Positions 1 to 6,356 of a DNA stretch of 7,889 nt are shown here, piece by piece; within the stretch, counting starts at the first letter, position 1, and each line of letters opens with the position of its first letter. Location of the stretch: contig MHYJ01000008.1 in assembly GCA_001828445.1 (NCBI GenBank), forward strand, positions 1 to 7,889, read 5' to 3'. A program made the position numbers and the translations under genes. The stretch is from Planctomycetes bacterium RBG_16_43_13. GTDB lineage: Bacteria > Planctomycetota > MHYJ01. The notes below the pieces were generated by a model. It was not told the origin of the DNA, searched no databases, and saw only the letters and a list, made by a program, of their open reading frames with translations.

Positions 1-439
1 GTGGTGCCTTTAACTCAATCGACCAGATAATAAGAACTACTGTAAGGATAATCATACTTATAAGTTCTATGTAAACCAAGTCGGGCCATACGAGAACCCT
101 ATCGTTTGTCTCCTCCGCCTCACGAGGTGGTAGCCCCCTCTCCAAACGCTCATCATTTATAGCCGCCTGCCTGAGTGAGAGCCACGTAAAAAATCCTACA
201 AGGTAAATAAGACCTATAATAGGCACATTGTCCGGCTTACTCACTATAATGAAAAAGTTCTTATCGGTCATACTAATTAGGAGGCCTGATGTAAACACAA
301 TCGCTATGGCAAGAGCTGCTACCGGCTTAGTCCAAACACGATAGAATATTATGGCAAGGAAAAACAGGATAGTGCCTACGCATACAAAAATAGTAGGATT
401 AAATAGCCCATTTATTGTCTCCTTTAATGCATCTGGCAT
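1..439 (-). CDS. Cytochrome b C-terminal (subunit IV-like) membrane subunit, partial at left edge
   Basis: The frame is open from an ATG at 439 to the window edge, giving the first 146 residues; the C-terminus is missing. Residues 118-146 begin VWPDLVYIEL and end IELKAP. They match the start of the C-terminal half of cytochrome b (subunit IV/PetD), where a WP(N)DL segment leads into helix E. The Qo-site PEWY-type motif would lie just beyond the edge. Before this match there are about 115 extra residues with three predicted membrane helices (about 14-33, 39-57 and 71-90) and a charged linker (about 95-114). The start is well fixed: an in-frame TAA lies 21 nt upstream and no other ATG, GTG or TTG start lies between. 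Only a weak GAG Shine-Dalgarno is present. The gene begins 28 bp after the cytochrome b stop, so it is co-transcribed. It should complete the quinol-oxidising site of the complex in the membrane. The role of the extra helices is unknown. Confidence 0.85.
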   Translation of the reverse strand, partial: MPDALKETINGLFNPTIFVCVGTILFFLAIIFYRVWTKPVAALAIAIVFTSGLLISMTDKNFFIIVSKPDNVPIIGLIYLVGFFTWLSLRQAAINDERLERGLPPREAEETNDRVLVWPDLVYIELISMIILTVVLIIWSIELKAP

Positions 440-467
440 AAGTTGCTCAAGTATCGAGAGTTAGCAA

Positions 468-1262
468 TCATAAAGGTCCGGAAATACCACCATCCTTGCG
501 CACCCTCCAAAAATGTAATGCCATAAGGAAGGATGCGACGAGTGGTATACCAACACAGTGAAGCACATAAAATCTAAGCAGTGCAGGCGCCCCAACAAAG
601 CGTCCACCTAATAATGCAAACCTCACATCACTTGCCGCGTGAACTAAATTTATATCGCCCAGGGTTATAAAAGCCGCGCCAGGTCCTTCGTGTCCTAAAA
701 ACGGTGTAGCACGAGCCATATTTGTCCCAACCGTAATAGCCCACATTGCAAGCTGGTCCCAAGGAAGGAGGTAACCAGTAAAACTTAACAATAACGTTAA
801 AACAAGCAATATAACACCAATACCCCAGTTAAACTCACGAGGTGGTTTATATGCACCGGTCATAAAGACGCGCATCATATGTAGCCACACAGATATAACC
901 ATAGCGTGCGCAGCCCACCTATGAATCTCCCTCATTATGCCAATCGGAACATGATACCTAAGGTCACTTATATCTACATAGGCAAATTCAGCGGTCGGTC
1001 TATAATAGAACATTAGTAGCAACCCTGTTATTGTCTCCACCAAAAATAGGAAGAATGTAAGCCCTCCCATACACCACGTATATCTGACTCGCAGGGCTGA
1101 TTTACGCAATCTTATGGGGTGTAGATGAAGGACTAAGTTCGATAATACGGCGAGCGACCTATTCCGCGGCGTATTTGGTGTGCCGTGACGCATTACAGAT
1201 CGCCACAATTGTGTATTCTTTATATAATCCCAAATCTGCCCAAATTCACCTTTTCTCGCCAT
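468..1262 (-). CDS. Cytochrome b N-terminal (b6-type) subunit of a cytochrome bc complex
   Basis: This 264-residue integral membrane protein is the haem-binding core of a quinol:cytochrome c/electron-carrier oxidoreductase. Haem ligands are visible as His114 and His128 in helix B, and His235 and His250 in helix D. The D pair has 14 intervening residues, the b6-type spacing; mitochondrial cytochrome b has 13. Further landmarks are YYRPT (86-90), a TGYLLPWDQ segment (162-170) and the C-terminal ISGPL, all characteristic of b6. Cys64, in the context TWCMGG, aligns with the b6 cysteine that covalently holds haem ci/cn. The protein is longer than chloroplast b6 (about 215 residues), with roughly 30 extra N-terminal residues and an insert before helix D (about 191-225). 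The start is supported by AAGGAG at 1272-1277. The gene sits between the Rieske gene (35 bp upstream) and the C-terminal subunit (28 bp downstream), so cytochrome b is split, as in b6f and Firmicutes b6c complexes. Confidence 0.95.
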   Translation of the reverse strand: MARKGEFGQIWDYIKNTQLWRSVMRHGTPNTPRNRSLAVLSNLVLHLHPIRLRKSALRVRYTWCMGGLTFFLFLVETITGLLLMFYYRPTAEFAYVDISDLRYHVPIGIMREIHRWAAHAMVISVWLHMMRVFMTGAYKPPREFNWGIGVILLVLTLLLSFTGYLLPWDQLAMWAITVGTNMARATPFLGHEGPGAAFITLGDINLVHAASDVRFALLGGRFVGAPALLRFYVLHCVGIPLVASFLMALHFWRVRKDGGISGPL

Positions 1263-1297
1263 CCCAATCCACTCCTTTTATAGGAATCCTACAGCCG

Positions 1298-1864
1298 CTA
1301 TGATAAATCTATAAACGATTCTTTGTCATCCCACTGCCCCTTCTCATATTGAAATTTCTTGCTCTTATCAACTATGATTTGGCCATCTGAGGGGTCTATA
1401 TAAATCTTCGCCCGCTCAAGCGGTCTTGGGGCAGGTCCCTCAAAGTTCACTCCGCTCATCCTGAAACCACTGCCGTGACAGGGACACTTGAATTTTGCTT
1501 CGCCAGATAACCAGTTCGGTGTGCAACCCAAGTGTGTGCAAACAGTCAGCAAGGCATACACCCTCGTCTGCTCACGAATAATCCAGATACCTTGAGATTG
1601 CTTAAACCTCTCATCTACACCAGGTGCAAAATCATCAAGTTTGCCGACCTTGAATGAAGGTGGTGGCTCAAATAGCACATTTGGAAACATAAATCTGGCA
1701 CTTGCTAATGTCCCAGCCAAACTACCAAGTGTAAATGTTGACCACGCCAAGCCAGCCCAGGAAAGTAAAAATGACCTCCTCGTAACCTTTCCCATATACT
1801 CGGAGACATACTCGAACTTTTGTGGTTGTGGCTTTTTCACCTCAGCATTACTCACATCAACCAT
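1298..1864 (-). CDS. Rieske [2Fe-2S] iron-sulfur protein of the cytochrome bc complex
   Basis: This 188-residue protein takes electrons from quinol at the Qo site and passes them to a cytochrome c-type acceptor. Cluster-binding boxes are CTHLGC (109-114) and CPCHGSGF (127-134). Ligands are Cys109, His111, Cys127 and His130, and Cys114 and Cys129 form the usual disulfide. The Pro loop GPAPRPL is at 143-149. The N-terminus has a twin-arginine-like TRRSFL motif (28-33) followed by one hydrophobic anchor (about 34-56), so Tat export with a retained membrane anchor is expected. Ser132, which hydrogen-bonds the cluster in high-potential Rieske proteins, is kept, but the usual Tyr two residues later is Phe134. 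That change lowers redox potential in characterised mutants, which suggests a menaquinol-range protein (inference). GAGG lies about 11 nt upstream of the ATG. The gene lies 41 bp after the HEAT-repeat gene and 35 bp before cytochrome b, in one operon. Confidence 0.95.
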   Translation of the reverse strand: MVDVSNAEVKKPQPQKFEYVSEYMGKVTRRSFLLSWAGLAWSTFTLGSLAGTLASARFMFPNVLFEPPPSFKVGKLDDFAPGVDERFKQSQGIWIIREQTRVYALLTVCTHLGCTPNWLSGEAKFKCPCHGSGFRMSGVNFEGPAPRPLERAKIYIDPSDGQIIVDKSKKFQYEKGQWDDKESFIDLS

Positions 1865-1905
1865 ATAATTTCATCCTCACAAATTAAACAGTATACCAGA
1901 TGGTG

Positions 1906-2856
1906 CTATTCCGTTAACTCCTTAAGGGCGCTTATTGCCAGCCCCCTTACCTTCAAACTCGAGTCGTTTTTACTTAGAGAGGTAATCCTATCTATAAAGT
2001 CGTTGTCTTTAACACTGTTTTGCTCTGCCGTTGTAGGTGTTTTCGACCTACCCTTCAGAAGTATATACACCGCACTGATTGCATTGCCTATAGTATATTC
2101 TATCAGGTAATCTTCCTTCGATATAGTAGATACATATTGTCTATCAAGCATCTTATATAGCATTTCCCTGCAAGAGTTGTCCTTAAATTTAGCTAAAGCA
2201 AGAGCGGAGTTCCACCTTACATCCTCTTGACCATCTTTTAGCTTCGTCTTCAGTGGCTCAATAGCAGAGGCATCCTGTAAATACCCTAAAGTTATAGCGG
2301 CAGAACTTCTAATACCACTATCATCATCACTTAATAGATTGATAAGTGTAGGAACCGCGGTCTTACTATTTATAGCACCAAGGGCACCAATACATTCTAT
2401 CTTTACTCTACTATCTACTTTTTCATCATTCAAGGTATCAACTAATACAGGCACAGCATCCTCACTCATAAACACCCTGAAAATAACAGCTAACAGTTTC
2501 TTAGTATCTATATCCTGCTCGCTCTTAAATGCATCTATTACCTCCTTCAAGAGTGCTTTATCTTCTCGCAGTTTATCATCAGCTAAAAGTTTATCTTTTA
2601 ACCGCATAGCGGCTATACCGCGTCTGACAGGACTTCTCGATTTTAGGTCGCTCGTTACAAGTTCATTAATACTCTGCGTGTCGGAGAAGAGCCAGTTTAA
2701 CCCTATAAAGAGAATCACCATAATCATTACAATTCCTAATGGTATAAGAACAAATTGAAATATCTGAACCCATTTAGAACTATCACCTTCTAAACCCTCC
2801 CCTGTATAGACATCATCAGCCGTGCCATCTCTATTTAGTTTGTCATCTTCTATCAT
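1906..2856 (-). CDS. Membrane-anchored HEAT-repeat protein, first gene of the cytochrome bc operon
   Basis: This 316-residue protein has an acidic N-terminal tail (1-28), one strong membrane helix (about 30-56) and a helical-repeat domain. HEAT/PBS-lyase-type repeats are readable at about 134-163 (DAVPVLVDTL, then VKIECIGALG), 166-195 (KTAVPTLINLL, then IRSSAAITLG) and 198-227 (SAIEPLKTKL, then VRWNSALALA). A weaker one near 285-315 ends the protein. Such repeats are protein-binding scaffolds without catalytic residues. The position at the head of the Rieske/cytochrome b operon, 41 bp before the Rieske gene, suggests an assembly factor or accessory subunit of that complex; this is inference from context. 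Basic residues just after the helix (Lys72, Arg74, Arg78, Arg79) weakly favour a cytoplasmic repeat domain. There is no clear Shine-Dalgarno before the ATG. The next Met lies inside the membrane helix, so the annotated start is the sensible one. Confidence 0.88.
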   Translation of the reverse strand: MIEDDKLNRDGTADDVYTGEGLEGDSSKWVQIFQFVLIPLGIVMIMVILFIGLNWLFSDTQSINELVTSDLKSRSPVRRGIAAMRLKDKLLADDKLREDKALLKEVIDAFKSEQDIDTKKLLAVIFRVFMSEDAVPVLVDTLNDEKVDSRVKIECIGALGAINSKTAVPTLINLLSDDDSGIRSSAAITLGYLQDASAIEPLKTKLKDGQEDVRWNSALALAKFKDNSCREMLYKMLDRQYVSTISKEDYLIEYTIGNAISAVYILLKGRSKTPTTAEQNSVKDNDFIDRITSLSKNDSSLKVRGLAISALKELTE

Positions 2857-2880
2857 AAAAACTACAAAATTGTTTGAGGA

Positions 2881-2909
2881 AGTATGCTTTTTAGCTAATA
2901 AAATGTCAA
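2881..2909 (-). promoter_or_regulatory. Sigma70-type promoter for the HEAT/Rieske/cytochrome b operon
   Basis: On the minus strand a perfect -35 box TTGACA (2904-2909) is separated by 17 nt from CATACT (2881-2886), which matches 4 of 6 bases of the -10 consensus. Transcription would start near 2874, leaving a leader of about 18 nt before the ATG at 2856. It lies in the 97-bp gap after gyrA, so the respiratory operon can be expressed independently of gyrA. No convincing intrinsic terminator for gyrA is visible in the same gap, so read-through is possible. Confidence 0.55.
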
Positions 2910-2953
2910 GGGGAAAATAACAAGTCCTCTAAATGTAAATGATAACAGAAACA

Positions 2954-5392
2954 TTACACCTCTTCTGTCTCCACACGCGCTATAGAGACCACCTTATCAC
3001 CTTCCTCGAGGTTTATAACCTTTACTCCTGATGTACCCCTACCAGCCAATCTTATATCCTTTACAGGCGTCCGTATGATTATACCTTTTTGCGTAATGGC
3101 AATTATTTCATCACTTTCTTTCACTGCCTTCATACAGACAACCTTACCATTCCTACCCTCTGTCTTTATATTCTTAACACCCTGCGACCCCCTATCTGTG
3201 AGCCGATACTCGTCGAAGGTAGTCCTCTTGCCAAAACCGTTCTCACATATTGTTAATAATGTGGCATTTTTATCAACTATAACCATATCCACCACAGAAT
3301 CACCCTGGTTCTTAAATTTCATCCCTTTCACACCATATGCAGTCCTACCCATTGAGCGGACCCTCGTCTCCTTGAAACGTGCCGCAACACCATCAGCAGT
3401 GCCAAGCATTATCTCATCCTCTCCTATAGTTACACCTATTCCTATTAGTTTATCTCCTGTCTCTAAAGATATTGCACCCTTGCCTGACTTCGTTACGTGA
3501 TCGTATTCAGTAAGTTCCGTCTTCTTTACCAGCGCACTTTTAGTTGCGAAGAATAGGTAGCCCTTAGAAAAATCCTTTATCGCCACTACCTCAGCGATTT
3601 TCCCTTCCTTCTCCTTCATCTCAAGAACATTCACAATAGCCCGCCCTTTAGATGTGCGCGGCAGTTCAGGTATATCGTAGACCTTGAGTTTGTATACCCT
3701 TCCTATCTCTGTGAAAAACATTATGTAATCGTGAGTTGACGCCACAAATATATGGTCTATTAAATCCTCTTCCTTCGTTTCAGCACCTATTATGCCCTTC
3801 CCCCCGCGTTTCTGTTTGCGATATGCTGTAAGGGGAGCTCGTTTCAGATAGCCACCGTGGCTAAGAGTAACTACCATATCCTCTTCCGGTATTAGTTCCT
3901 CTATGTGGAAGTCCTTCGCCTCCTCTACCGATATCTCTGTCCTACGCTTATCACCGAATTTCTCCTTCATCTCATAGATATCCTCACGAATTATGTCGAG
4001 GATGAGCTTCTCGTCTGCGAGGATGGTTTTATACTCTATAATCTTTTCGAGCAGTTCGTCTAAGTCCTTACGTATCTTTTCCTGTTCGAGATTGGTAAGC
4101 CGCTGTAACGTCATCTTCAAGATATGCTCTGCCTGTATCTCAGAGAATTGGAACCTCTCTATCAATGCCTTAGCGGCGGCGGCAGGGCTCTCCGACTTCT
4201 TTATTATAGCAATTACCTCGTCTATAAAGTCGAGTGCCTTTGCAAGTCCTTCAAGAATATGAACCTCCGCTTCTGCCTTCTCAAGTAGGAAGCGCGTCCG
4301 CCTACGAATCACGTCAATCCTGTGGTCTCTCCATAATTCCAAAACCTCCTTCAAGTTTAAGAGTTTTGGTTTATTGCCGACGAGGGCTATCATTATAATC
4401 GCAAACGTCCCCTGCAATTGCGTCCTATCGTAGAGTTGATTAACTACTACATTAGCATCTTCACCCCTACTAATTTCTATGACTATGCGAATGCCCTCTT
4501 TATCGCTCTCATCTCGTATGTCGGATATACCGCGCAGAACGTCATCCTTTACAAGTTGTGCTATCTGCTCTATCAACTTTGCCTTAATTACGTTGTATGG
4601 TATCTCTGTTATTATTACCGACTCACGCTTCCCTTTCTCCTTTTCCTCAATTGCTACCTTACCGCGCAACGTAATATGCCCCTTCCCTGTCTCGTATGCA
4701 TCCTTCAAACCCTGTAGTCCACAGATTATTCCAGCGGTTGGGAAATCAGGACCTTTTATATATCTCATTATCTCAACAACAGACAGTGCAGGATTCTCTA
4801 TCAACTTTATTATAGCGTCGCAGACCTCAGACAGATTATGCGGTGGTATTGATGTAGCCATACCGACCGCTATGCCAGACGAACCACAACAAATAAGGTT
4901 TGGGAATGCAGACGGCAGAACCTTCGGCTCTTCTCTCGTCTCGTCATAGTTTGGGGCAAAGTCAACGGTATTCCTATCCAAATCCTCAAGCATCAGCATC
5001 GAGAATTCGGTCATACGCGCCTCTGTGTATCGCATCGCCGCAGGCGGGTCGCCATCTATGGAGCCGAAATTCCCCTGCCCCTCTACGAGGGTGTATCTCA
5101 TAGCGAAATCCTGAGCCATTCGGACGAGAGTAGGATAGACCACCTGCTCACCGTGTGGGTGGTAGTTACCAGATGTATCGCCTGCTATCTTTGCGCACTT
5201 CCTAGATTTCGCCCGCGGACCTAAACCCAAGTCGTTCATCGCTATCAGTATCCTCCTCTGCGAGGGTTTTAGCCCATCTCTAACATCCGGCAGGGCGCGA
5301 GCGACAATCACGCTCATAGCGTAGTTGAGGTAGGAATCCTTCATCTCCTCCTCTATGGAGTGTGCCTTTATATTTAATGTCTCCGTGGTCAT
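2954..5392 (-). CDS. gyrA: DNA gyrase subunit A
   Basis: This is the breakage-reunion subunit of the type IIA topoisomerase that introduces negative supercoils using ATP hydrolysed by GyrB. At 812 residues it is full length. The catalytic tyrosine is Tyr122 in AAMRYTEARM (118-127), preceded by Arg121, with the same numbering as E. coli. The winged-helix/tower domain runs to about residue 340, followed by the long coiled-coil arm (about 345-480). The GyrA box is QKRGGKG (527-533, consensus QRRGGKG), which separates gyrase from ParC/topoisomerase IV and is needed for DNA wrapping. The C-terminal beta-pinwheel follows (about 500-805), and there is no long acidic tail. In the quinolone pocket, positions 83 and 87 are Gln and Pro rather than Ser and Asp/Glu. 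No Shine-Dalgarno precedes the ATG; instead a palindrome and a large hairpin crowd the leader. No gyrB is adjacent; the upstream neighbour is an unrelated pseudopilin gene with its own terminator. Confidence 0.98.
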   Translation of the reverse strand: MTTETLNIKAHSIEEEMKDSYLNYAMSVIVARALPDVRDGLKPSQRRILIAMNDLGLGPRAKSRKCAKIAGDTSGNYHPHGEQVVYPTLVRMAQDFAMRYTLVEGQGNFGSIDGDPPAAMRYTEARMTEFSMLMLEDLDRNTVDFAPNYDETREEPKVLPSAFPNLICCGSSGIAVGMATSIPPHNLSEVCDAIIKLIENPALSVVEIMRYIKGPDFPTAGIICGLQGLKDAYETGKGHITLRGKVAIEEKEKGKRESVIITEIPYNVIKAKLIEQIAQLVKDDVLRGISDIRDESDKEGIRIVIEISRGEDANVVVNQLYDRTQLQGTFAIIMIALVGNKPKLLNLKEVLELWRDHRIDVIRRRTRFLLEKAEAEVHILEGLAKALDFIDEVIAIIKKSESPAAAAKALIERFQFSEIQAEHILKMTLQRLTNLEQEKIRKDLDELLEKIIEYKTILADEKLILDIIREDIYEMKEKFGDKRRTEISVEEAKDFHIEELIPEEDMVVTLSHGGYLKRAPLTAYRKQKRGGKGIIGAETKEEDLIDHIFVASTHDYIMFFTEIGRVYKLKVYDIPELPRTSKGRAIVNVLEMKEKEGKIAEVVAIKDFSKGYLFFATKSALVKKTELTEYDHVTKSGKGAISLETGDKLIGIGVTIGEDEIMLGTADGVAARFKETRVRSMGRTAYGVKGMKFKNQGDSVVDMVIVDKNATLLTICENGFGKRTTFDEYRLTDRGSQGVKNIKTEGRNGKVVCMKAVKESDEIIAITQKGIIIRTPVKDIRLAGRGTSGVKVINLEEGDKVVSIARVETEEV

Positions 5393-5395
5393 AAT

Positions 5396-5408
5396 GGTTT
5401 AGTAAACC
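5396..5408. promoter_or_regulatory. Short perfect palindrome next to the gyrA start codon (possible operator)
   Basis: GGTTTAGTAAACC is a perfect dyad with 6-bp arms around one central base, ending 3 bp before the gyrA ATG. It overlaps the promoter-distal arm of the larger inverted repeat at 5406-5460 by three bases. It could be a protein-binding site, or in RNA a small 5-bp hairpin that competes with the larger one. The symmetry is seen directly; a regulatory role is inference. Confidence 0.35.
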
Positions 5409-5460
5409 CCGTTAGAAAGATTCTTCCCCCACCCCAAGGAGTGGGGCTTTCTAACGGGGT
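5406..5460. repeat. Perfect 14-bp inverted repeat with nested hairpin in the gyrA leader
   Basis: ACCCCGTTAGAAAG (5406-5419) is repeated perfectly inverted as CTTTCTAACGGGGT (5447-5460). Between them a second stem is possible: CCCCAC (5427-5432) with GTGGGG (5441-5446), abutting the outer right arm. The element ends 13 bp before the gyrA ATG and occupies the position where a Shine-Dalgarno would normally be exposed. No U-tract of terminator quality follows on either strand, so a simple intrinsic terminator is unlikely. It may be a leader-RNA control structure or a dispersed REP/MITE-like element; sequence alone does not decide. Confidence 0.7.
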
Positions 5461-5537
5461 AAATAGCCACCTCTCTAAAACAAATTATCCAAACTCCTAT
5501 CAGTGAACCGCTCGAAAAGCAAAAAATGACAGGGGGT

Positions 5538-5566
5538 ATTGTAATAAAATCAGCGTAAAAAGTAAA
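5538..5566 (-). promoter_or_regulatory. Candidate sigma70-type promoter for gyrA
   Basis: On the minus strand TTTACT (5561-5566, 4 of 6 consensus bases) and TACAAT (5538-5543, 5 of 6) are separated by 17 nt. It lies downstream of the pseudopilin terminator and upstream of the leader hairpin, where a gyrA promoter is needed. Transcription would start near 5531, giving an unusually long leader of about 140 nt that includes the whole inverted repeat. The region is AT-rich, so chance matches are possible. Confidence 0.4.
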
Positions 5567-5606
5567 GAAATTGGGAATTATAACTGCTCAAAATCACACT
5601 GGCTAA

Positions 5607-5641
5607 TAAAAAACCCCAGCAATATGAACATACCGCTGGGG
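5607..5641 (-). terminator. Rho-independent terminator of the pseudopilin gene
   Basis: Read on the minus strand, a 7-bp GC-rich stem CCCCAGC/GCTGGGG (5635-5641 with 5614-5620) is followed directly by six T residues (5613-5608). The 14-nt loop can pair further through TATG/CATA (5623-5626 with 5629-5632), making a longer interrupted stem. It begins 21 bp after the pseudopilin stop codon and should isolate that gene from gyrA downstream. Confidence 0.88.
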
Positions 5642-5662
5642 CTTTCTGTTTATTGCGTTACA

Positions 5663-6196
5663 CTACGGGGCAAGTTCACTTTGCACCGTTGCTAATTCTA
5701 CATCTGAGTCGATTCGCATAGTTGCACCGTTTTTCATAAGTGCATTGCCACCACCATCAGGATGATTGCCCATCCTATCGGAACCAACATACTTCTTCGC
5801 CTTGCTCCAACCATTAGCAGGCCCCATATAACTATGGGTAACATTACCGACAGGACATATAAGTATGTCGGAGTTTGCACCTTTATTGTCTTGTTCAAGA
5901 ATATCCGTTGGGTTGGTGCATAGTTTTACCCATAGGGCGCTACCTCTCATTTCTCCATTAGCATCAGCTGGCGGCGATTTATATTGACCTCCGTATATAG
6001 ACATATAGGTAACCACTCCTTTATAGAGGTTCGCCAAATTACCCATACAAGCTTCACGATTAGAACGGTGGTCGCGTATTGGTCTTCCTCCTGGTAGTAA
6101 TATAGCAACTAATATACCTATGATTACTATTACGGCTACTAACTCTACCAAACTAATACCTGCTGACCCGTGCCCACTTTTCTTTAGCACTAACAT
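5663..6196 (-). CDS. Type II secretion/type IV pilin-like prepilin (pseudopilin)
   Basis: This 177-residue protein has a class III prepilin leader. The basic start (Lys5, Lys6) leads to Gly13, after which prepilin peptidase should cut. The mature protein starts Ile-Ser-Leu-Val-Glu with the conserved Glu at mature position 5 (Glu18), followed by a hydrophobic helix (about 19-36). Phe is usual at mature position 1; here it is Ile14. The globular part resembles planctomycete/Verrucomicrobia pseudopilins: CMGNLANLYKG (50-60) after the helix, ILICP (111-115), and a C-terminal NHPDGGGNAL (144-153) where such proteins carry a histidine/glycine motif followed by DG. In this copy that later DG position reads KNG (155-157), so the motif is degenerate. 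Cys50, Cys93 and Cys114 could form disulfides. No other pilus or secretion gene is adjacent. The gene has its own promoter, ribosome binding site and terminator, so it is monocistronic. Whether it serves a secretion system, a pilus or a surface structure cannot be told. Confidence 0.87.
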   Translation of the reverse strand: MLVLKKSGHGSAGISLVELVAVIVIIGILVAILLPGGRPIRDHRSNREACMGNLANLYKGVVTYMSIYGGQYKSPPADANGEMRGSALWVKLCTNPTDILEQDNKGANSDILICPVGNVTHSYMGPANGWSKAKKYVGSDRMGNHPDGGGNALMKNGATMRIDSDVELATVQSELAP

Positions 6197-6202
6197 ATCT
6201 TT

Positions 6203-6212
6203 TCACCCCCTT
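6203..6212 (-). promoter_or_regulatory. Strong Shine-Dalgarno of the pseudopilin gene
   Basis: On the minus strand AAGGGGGTGA differs at one base from the ideal anti-SD complement AAGGAGGTGA and ends 6 nt before the ATG at 6196. It fixes the start codon. It is the longest ribosome binding site match in the window and suggests high translation. Confidence 0.75.
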
Positions 6213-6259
6213 TCACTAAAAAAATAATACTGTCAAAGAACTAACTTACTACCATTTAA

Positions 6260-6287
6260 TTTATACACCAAAAAGACGGAATGTCAA
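6260..6287 (-). promoter_or_regulatory. Near-consensus sigma70-type promoter for the pseudopilin gene
   Basis: On the minus strand TTGACA (6282-6287, perfect) and TATAAA (6260-6265, 5 of 6 bases) are separated by 16 nt. Transcription would begin near 6253, leaving a leader of about 57 nt with a strong Shine-Dalgarno. Together with the terminator downstream this defines a complete single-gene unit of roughly 650 nt. Confidence 0.65.
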
Positions 6288-6321
6288 ATAAAATTGAACT
6301 GTTACAAAGTCGCCTAAACTC

Positions 6322-6350
6322 TTGAAACGCCCTCGCCCTTATGCTATATA
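6322..6350 (+). promoter_or_regulatory. Candidate promoter for the Nudix gene, predicting a leaderless transcript
   Basis: TTGAAA (6322-6327, 5 of 6 bases) and TATATA (6345-6350, 4 of 6) are separated by 17 nt. A start site 7 nt past the -10 box falls on 6357, the A of the gene's ATG. It is divergent from the pseudopilin promoter in a 160-bp intergenic region. Confidence 0.5.
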
Positions 6351-6356
6351 GCGCCT

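Noticed and set aside
1641..2758. Plus-strand open frames opposite the Rieske and HEAT-repeat genes
   Set aside because: They are antisense to genes with clear domains or repeats, show no family features, and have no promoter or ribosome binding site of their own.
4479..4949. Plus-strand open frame of 156 codons opposite gyrA
   Set aside because: It lies wholly inside the well-supported gyrA gene, has low-complexity Ser/Ile-rich content and no recognisable domain. The same applies to the plus-strand frames at 3075-3500, 3993-4262, 4418-4717 and 4900-5103.
2954..5392. Topoisomerase IV subunit ParC instead of GyrA
   Set aside because: The GyrA box QKRGGKG at residues 527-533 and the full C-terminal pinwheel indicate gyrase.
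5406..5460. The gyrA-leader inverted repeat as an intrinsic terminator
   Set aside because: Only three T residues follow the stem on the minus strand and none on the plus strand, and a separate strong terminator for the upstream gene already exists at 5607-5641.
6231..6236. Second TTGACA on the minus strand upstream of the pseudopilin gene
   Set aside because: No -10-like hexamer lies 16-18 nt downstream; the expected position reads AAAGGG, part of the Shine-Dalgarno. The promoter at 6260-6287 is far better.
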